In this document: positions 58,301 to 64,000 of the stretch, in pieces
Numbering within the stretch: position 1 is the stretch's first letter
Layout: each line of letters starts with the position of its first letter
Assembly: GCF_000003815.2 (NCBI RefSeq)
Contig: NC_049988.1
Span: forward strand, 18,402,518 to 18,466,517
Length of the DNA stretch: 64,000 nt
Source: Branchiostoma floridae
Taxonomy: Eukaryota > Chordata > Leptocardii > Amphioxiformes > Branchiostomatidae
Direction: 5' to 3'
The notes under the pieces: generated by a model
Database searches by the model: none
Seen by the model: only the letters and a program-made list of their open reading frames with translations
What the model was told of the DNA's origin: nothing
Translations under genes and position numbers: made by a program

Positions 58301-61300
58301 ATGAAAATTCACAGATTTTTGTACCAAGTGGCATCACTTTTCCAGTTGGCATTGTCTGCAAAAACTTGTGAATGGGCAATGATCAAAACAAGTCGTTTTG
58401 CCACTTCACAACAAAGGAATCACTATAATATACTAACATTATACTTGTAGTATTTGACACCCTCTGTCGACATGTCATTGCAAAATGAACCCATTTTCAT
58501 GAAAGCGCAGCGCGTTGGTTCGGGATATTTTTGCCAGCCCCTCCACTATACTAAAAAATTCTGGGGAGAACCCTGCCCCTTGACAGAGACGGATGGAGGG
58601 CAGCAATCAGATCCAAACGACTTGACACGTCCAACCAAGACAGGGAACAACGGATGCTAAATCAGATAGGGAGCGAGTGAGACATGTGGTTTGTGATCCC
58701 AATGTTCCTTCTGATTCCAGGTGTGGACAGTTTTGACTTCCGCCACTACAACCGGACCAACTTTGCTGGTCTGGAGACCAACATTCCCAACAGCTACTGT
58801 AATGCCATGCTGCAGGTAAGGCTGAGATTTAACAGTTTAAAAGACATAGGTATATCAATATATAGTTGTAGTATTCAGTATTTGATAATACTGCTGCTGG
58901 GATCCCTCACACGGGTACGAAGGAGTTGGCAAGTCTTCACACCACACTTCCATGCAGCTCTGTACAGCAGGCTCACCCTAGTTAGACTGCATACCTTAAT
59001 CCATTTAATCTAGTCACCTTAATCCATTTGACTGGCATTCAGCAAGGATTGACATGACACTTGTTGGTTTTCACTGTTAAATCTATCCTTTCAAGCTTAC
59101 AAAAATGCATTTCTGTCAGTAAGAACATGTCGGGATGCTTTTGAAAGGCAGGTTGAACTTTTGTCCCTCAAAAAAAAATTTCTGTGCTGGGACGGGGGGA
59201 CAGGTCCTGGAGACAGCCACAATCTACTTTGTCTTCTGGCTACATATGTGTATGTGCCTACCTCGATAGGTTGAGAACCTTGGCACTGTGGGGGAATGGG
59301 CACTCCTGTTTAAAGGGGGTGGAGCTGTATTTCTGCATTGATTCAGCATTGGGAAACCCATGATTGCAGAACTTTTACATTTTGTAGTTCCTCAAAGGGC
59401 AGGGATACTACTCCCTGTCCACCATCCTCCAGCTGGTCTAAGGCCATCCCTCTGTCCTGGCCATGGGATGGAAGTTTGCATGTTGGGATGGACAAAAATT
59501 CCAACCCATCCGTCCCAAAAATCTGAATGTGTTTTCAGAAGCTTGAAAGGACTTATTCAACAAGAAAAATCCACATCCCAAACAATGAGAGGGACGGAAA
59601 AAAATTAAGGCTGGAGACAGCCCTGGTCTAAGGTCTAAGAAAACGATTGTTTCTCCAGGTGCTGTACTTCATCGAGCCCCTCAGGTGTGCAGCCCAGTCC
59701 CACCTGTGTGAGAAGGAGTTCTGCCTCACCTGCGAGCTGGGGTTCCTCTTCCACATGCTGGACATGTCCAAGGGGGAAAACTGTCAGGTAACAAGAGTTC
59801 TGAAATATTCTGATTATGCAAATGAATTGCTCATCTGCGTAATGTATGGTCTAATTTAGGTAAAAAAATACAAGAAATGGAAGTTATTTAGCAGTTCCAA
59901 GATCACATACCACATAATCCATCGAGAGGTTCTTGAGTTATGCTGACCACAAATATCAAATAAATGCAATCCACCAGATGCAGAATTTCATGAGTTCACA
60001 AACACAAAAGCACAAAACAACCCAAACCCAAACATAATCTTCTGGCTAATGTAATAAAAACTCTGTGTGGAATTTGTCCCAGTCCAGTAACTTCCTCCGA
60101 GCATTCCGCACCATTCCAAACTCTATGGACATTTTAGCAATCTTCCTGGGCCACTTCTTCCACTTTTCTTCCATTCTCTGGAAACAACACTTGCAGATAG
60201 ATGTGCAAAAGTTAGGTGTGACGGTTCGTTCAGTGTAATATAACCAGCTGCTGCCGCACTTTGTGCCTGCGAAGCTGGTGTGTTACGCTATAGGATGGTT
60301 ATACTAGCTATATAGATACAGATACAGATGCAATAACGTATATTTAGTCAATAACAATGTCATGTATTTTGCACTTGTCGCAGGCCAGTAACTTCCTGCG
60401 AGCGTTCCGCACCATCCCGGAGGCCTCAGCGCTTGGGCTGGTTCTGGGCGACCACGAGGAGGCCACGGGAAAGGTCAACCTGGGTCGGCTCATCCAGTCC
60501 TGGAACAGGTTCATTGTGCAGCAGGTGCACCAGGTGAGTTGGACAGGTGTTTTCTGCAGGTCCACCTGATGACTTAATCATGTATGTACCTCTATAGTTT
60601 TGCTTGTATAATTGCCCTGGTAATGCTGGCTAGTTATAATTTGCACGAAACCTTTGTACATCTAATTTCTTTAAACTTACAGCTATCTACTGAGGACGCC
60701 CCTACTGTACATTGTACTTTTTGACAAAATATTCCAATCTTCAGTGATTTTATCTCCGAAAGAAAAAGAACACTCTACTATTCATTGATTTTAGGCTTCT
60801 CAATACAACAGTTGCAGTGGGTGAATTTGAAGAACCCATACATGTTCATGTTTATCCATGCTTTTATGAGAATCCACAAAATAAAGGAACTCCTTACTAC
60901 ATTAACATTTTATTCTGCTTCTCAGGATATTCTTGAACCAAAAGAGGAAGACTCAGAGAAGAAGGAGCCTGAAGAACCAGAGCCTCCGAAGGAAGTAGAG
61001 AAGACACCAATAGAGAAGATGTTCAGTTCAGAGGTGACCATCTCCTCCAAGTGTCGGTGTGGGAAGGAGACGACCAAGGAGACCAACTCCATGGTGTATG
61101 GACTCAACTACCCGGACATCTCAGACCCAGGTGATTTTTAAAAGACATTTCTGTGTTGTTGGATAGACAAGCTGATACCTGTACATATATCTGTTCCTTG
61201 TATAGCTGGTATAACCGCCCTTTGGCCTAACATAGCAGCTTCTTTATCTGTATCTCTATTGCCGTTCTAACCGCCCTTAGGCACAATACAGCAGCTTCTG

Positions 61301-63144
61301 TTTCTGTATCTGTATAGCTGGTATAACCCCCCTTTGGCGTAACACACCAGCTTGTGTGTCTGTATCTGTATAGCTGGTATAACCGCCCTTCGGTATGACA
61401 CACCAGCTTCTGTATCTATATCTGTATATAGCTGGTTAACTGCTCTTTGGCATAACACACCAGCTTCTGTATCTGTATCTGTATAGCCGGTACATGTATA
61501 ACAGCACTTCAACTCATTTAAGTTTCCAAGCAAACACTTTGCAGTACAAGTATCATTGGCTTGAAAACAATCCTCTCTATGTACATGTATCTACGGATTT
61601 ATCAATGCATGATGTTACAAAAACAATTCCACTACTTGTGTTGCAGAGCTGAAGAAGAAGCAGTACTCATTTGCTGAGGTCCTGAAGAGCAGCATGTCAT
61701 CAGAGCAGGTCACCCACGCCTGGTGTGAGGACTGCAACAGATATCAGCCCACGGTGTGTACAAGGAGGTTACATATAGAATAATGATATATAGAGAGTCC
61801 TCAATTGATAATATATAGAGAGTCCTTTATGTATAGAAAATCCTCAATAAGATTAGCCTGGGTACCATCTGTATAGTAGATTACTTTGACGTTTATTCTC
61901 TCTGAGAACTTGGACATTTCTAACGCCTGGAATATTCAAGTCTTGTCCAAATTTTGGACGAGGGTGCTTCTGCTAACCAAGAAACTTGAAATGGTTAACT
62001 TTTCGACTTAGCACTATAGAACCTATTCCTTAATTTCCTCATTGGTTGAAGTCACCACCAAATGATACATGTATATAGTTTCCCAGAGGGGTAGCAGAAG
62101 CAAACTACTAGTACTACCTTGATGGTACCCAAGCTATTGTAGGATGCCTTTGTCACCTTAGAAAGCCTTGCTGTGGCTTTTGAGAAAGGGCACAGAAGTG
62201 GCAGTCAACTTCTTCTTTGTTTTTTCTTAGACACAAAGCAGGAAACTAAAGAGCCTGCCAGACATCCTCTCCATCAACTGTCACCTGGACAGTGAGCGGG
62301 ACCAGCTGTTCTGGCAAGCACAGGAGGAGGTAGGGGGATAGGGATGGATGAAGGGATGGATGGATGGATGGATGTCAAAATATTAATAATATCTATAATG
62401 TAACAGTCATGTATGAGTGATCTGGTCTCGTATTTGGAATAGTGTACAAATAAATTGACCTGCATATGTAAATATGGGAGTTGGACATGATATCAGTACA
62501 TAAATATTGGTCTGCATACTAGATAGTGAGGAGTGTGCTTTAGCAGTGCTTCTCTCTCGATCTTAACTGCCAGTTGGACAGGTCATGACAAAGTGGAATT
62601 CATCTTCGATATTTTCGTGACATGTGATATTGCTGTATTGATGTTGTTTGCTATGACAGTTACTCCAACTTGGAGTCCTCATTCTCACCCTCTTGCCAGT
62701 CACTACTTTTATATGTTTAACCTTTACCCAGCTATCTTCTCAATGTAAAAGTACAAATGTGGTACATTGGAGCACCCTTAGAGTGTGCAGGGTTAACTGA
62801 ATGAGATAAACAACTGCCTGAGTGGCCAAAAGATTTGTCCCATCATATGTTTTTTGGATCTATTAACTTCAATTTTGTCTGACCAAGTCTTAGTTATACG
62901 TTGTCTGACCATTTTTTTTACCTCAGGCTCTTCTCTCTATGATATGACCTCAATGAAAAGTTGCCAGGAGGCTGATATGAGTTTTTCGTGAATCGATACT
63001 ATTATGGCTTCATGATAAGATGAGATAATAATGATGATGAAGACACAATCATAATCCAATCAAACATGTTTTGTAATGCTCGGCTTCTTCCCTTCCTTCC
63101 TTTTCAACTTGTAGAAAATGCCGAACTACGTTCCGTGGGACCAG
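49307..63144 (+). CDS. PAN2: PAN2, poly(A)-nuclease deadenylation subunit (first 21 exons; 3' end beyond window)
   Basis: PAN2-PAN3 shortens mRNA poly(A) tails in the cytoplasm. Exons: 49307-49685, 50399-50541, 51054-51226, 51524-51635, 51795-51872, 52195-52313, 52711-52855, 53447-53591, 54046-54122, 54414-54493, 54808-54858, 55343-55439, 55985-56075, 56379-56447, 58721-58815, 59659-59787, 60384-60533, 60926-61130, 61647-61753, 62231-62329 and 63115-63144, together 858 codons, all phases compatible. The order is a Pro/Ser/His-rich N-terminal extension (~125 aa), a WD40-type propeller ([32 protein letters not shown]), the linker with FIGYAPNPR, then the catalytically inactive UCH/USP-like domain ([46 protein letters not shown]). 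The DEDD exonuclease domain must lie downstream. Exon 21 (30 nt) and the exon 4 donor are the least certain. Confidence 0.93.
50120..50270. repeat. Dispersed minisatellite unit ('gaagctggtgtgtta' family)
   Basis: Diverged copies of 'acagaagctggtgtgt', then 'gaagggcggttgtac', then 'acagatacag'. The family recurs at 5120-5225, 24440-24510, 52485-52545, 60265-60330 and as a tandem array at 61190-61505. Confidence 0.7.
50700..50790 (+). mobile_element. SINE tail fragment
   Basis: 'tgcccttaggaaaggcactt' followed by 'cacccaggtgtaaaaatggg', the 3' core of the tRNA-derived SINE family seen at 31389 and 32745. The tRNA-like head is missing. In PAN2 intron 2. Confidence 0.6.
55690..55980 (-). mobile_element. 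SINE-like copies, reverse orientation
   Basis: 'tgcctttcccaagggca' and 'ggatttgaaccaagaatctt' at 55735-55800, then 'ggattcgaacccagaacctt' at 55918-55940, are reversed B-box regions and the core of the SINE family. They end directly at the acceptor of PAN2 exon 13. Confidence 0.6.
57008..57916. mobile_element. CpG/G-run inverted-repeat element with internal ~190-bp repeats, 5-bp TSD ATTTG
   Basis: Termini CAGTGGCGGCGGCA and the complement of CAGAGGCGGCGGCA. ATTTG flanks both ends (57003-57007 and 57917-57921). The interior is four to five diverged tandem units containing 'aaaatgacgtttcagagggt'-like text and 'agatttcaaaatttt'. No ORF. In PAN2 intron 14. Confidence 0.7.
57922..58720. other. PAN2 intron 14 remainder
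   Basis: A short + strand segment near 57930-58060 resembles a reverse-transcriptase-type or endonuclease tail translation ('[20 protein letters not shown]'), but too little survives to classify. No supported gene exon. Confidence 0.3.
60073..60117 (+). pseudogene. Partial copy of PAN2 exon 17 acceptor and start
   Basis: 'tttgtcccag' followed by 'tccagtaacttcctccgagc' and 'attccgcaccattcc' copies the acceptor and first ~36 nt of exon 17 (60374-60420) with a few changes. It lies ~270 bp upstream. The open frame continues ~25 codons after the copied part without resembling PAN2. Confidence 0.8.
61190..61505. repeat. Tandem array of the 'GCTGGTATAACCGCCCTT' minisatellite
   Basis: About five copies of ~60 bp: 'tgtatctgtatagctggtat', then 'aaccgccctt', then 'ggcataacacaccagcttct'. 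Tandem form of the family described at 50120. In PAN2 intron 18. Confidence 0.85.
61854..62136. mobile_element. MITE with TIR TAGCCTGGGTACCATC, copy 2
   Basis: Left 'tagcctgggtaccatc' and right 'gatggtacccaagcta' are inverted. The internal 'gacgttta' and 'agcagaagc' are shared with 7024-7244. In PAN2 intron 19. Confidence 0.75.
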
Positions 63145-64000
63145 GTCTGTTTGAATCAGTCAACTCAACAGTTACAGTATATCTTCTTACAAACACAGTT
63201 TATCACTCTGAAGTAAAGTTGAACATTTACTGGCATTTCCAACACAAAAAACAGACTTATCCAAATAGTCAATTGTCCAACTACCATCCCTGATAAAGAT
63301 TATGCACTTAACCTTTTCTATGACGTCATGTTGCGCTCATTCATTGACAAAGACTGGAGTTGAATAGTGAAATATTTGCATTGATGATGGTTGGACATCC
63401 AGGTAATAAGATATGCCAAAAAGCAGTAACTCAAGCAACTGGATATGATTTTGGAAAAGACCATATCCAAAAGTTGCTTGAGTATCTGCCTTTTGGAGTA
63501 AAAAAAAATTGGTTTGAATTTTTCTGTTGGAAATTACTGTTCAACTTTGCTTCAGAATGATTTGTACCTACATAGATGAACTTTCAAACTACACCATACA
63601 CTCTTTTATCGCAACACTTCATTTCCTTTTTTTTCATACTGTTGAAGCTACGTGGAATTTCATCCCTTGCCAGATGTTTTGGTTGTGGTTTTCTCTTATA
63701 CTTGGTGTGGTTCTTGCCCTGGAGGTTATAAATTCAGTATCCTTCTAATCTTTTGTTCTGAGTAAAAGGCAAAAGTTGGTCAGTGGCAACAGTAGTCTTA
63801 AGTGCATGGTTTGCGTCTCTGTCTGTCTCTCGATTCCCCATTCTTAAATGTTTATAATCTTTCTTTTAAAAAGATTACCGAGTTCTCCTTCACCATTCCT
63901 TTCGTTTGGTGACTCCTTTTTTACAATTATCCTTTTTCATTGCAGCTTGTACAGTCTCTGCAAATTTAAGTCTTTTAACAATCTTGTCTATAATGTAACG
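63145..64000. other. PAN2 intron (last visible), no exon supported
   Basis: AT-rich. A direct-repeat-like 'catatccaaaagttgc' and complementary 'gcaactggatatgattttgg' at 63436-63480 form a short hairpin. No convincing next PAN2 exon is seen; the gene continues past the window. Confidence 0.5.

Noticed and set aside
59155-59630. Another hAT MITE flanked by 'ggtctaagg'
   Set aside because: The right end resembles the 23705/30849 family and a 9-bp match exists at 59432, but the supposed left terminus does not match the inverted repeat, so the boundary is unsafe.
1-64000. CRISPR arrays, operons, prokaryotic signals
   Set aside because: The window is intron-rich animal DNA; the direct repeats found are minisatellites with no spacer-like structure.

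Overview
This is a eukaryotic (metazoan) genomic window, most likely from a cephalochordate (Branchiostoma-type lancelet). Genes are split into many short exons with GT-AG introns. Coding exons are GC-richer than the AT-rich introns. Proteins align with vertebrate orthologues exon by exon, and the non-coding DNA is packed with short inverted-repeat transposons, tRNA-derived SINEs and minisatellites. The species call is an inference; no sequence search was run.

Layout. (1) 0.2-4.8 kb: minisatellites and a CpG-rich inverted-repeat element. (2) 4.8-7.0 kb, + strand: the last four exons of a cysteine-rich, probably GPI-anchored protein I do not recognise. (3) 7-11.4 kb: non-coding repeats. (4) 11.6-33.6 kb, - strand: a complete 26-exon MED24 gene (Mediator tail subunit). 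Its intron 24 holds a 3.9 kb TTAA-flanked DNA transposon with ~750 bp inverted repeats. (5) 33.9-43.4 kb, + strand, head-to-head with MED24: a four-exon gene for an ASDURF-like (ASNSD1-SEP) prefoldin-type micro-protein. Its first intron is occupied by a 7.45 kb fold-back element. (6) 45.1-49.2 kb, - strand: a 659-residue F-box/LRR protein. (7) 49.3-63.1 kb and beyond the window, + strand, head-to-head with the F-box gene: PAN2, the deadenylase subunit, with 21 exons visible (858 codons). The UCH/USP-like domain is cut by the window edge and the exonuclease domain lies outside.

The exon models were built by hand from splice sites and reading phase. The MED24 exons sum to exactly 1015 codons including stop, ASDURF to 76, and the F-box gene to 660, with no internal stop seen, which supports the models.

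The most unusual signal is structural. At least nine coding exons in three genes have partial copies of one exon edge (splice site, adjoining coding sequence and flanking intron) beside the real exon, and in two cases these are amplified into arrays of decoy splice sites. Other notable points: ASDURF is encoded as its own gene here rather than as an upstream ORF of ASNSD1; a PIF/Harbinger-like MITE has a TTA target duplication that coincides exactly with the MED24 stop codon; and a fold-back element has termini built of palindromic CTGCAG-centred repeats.
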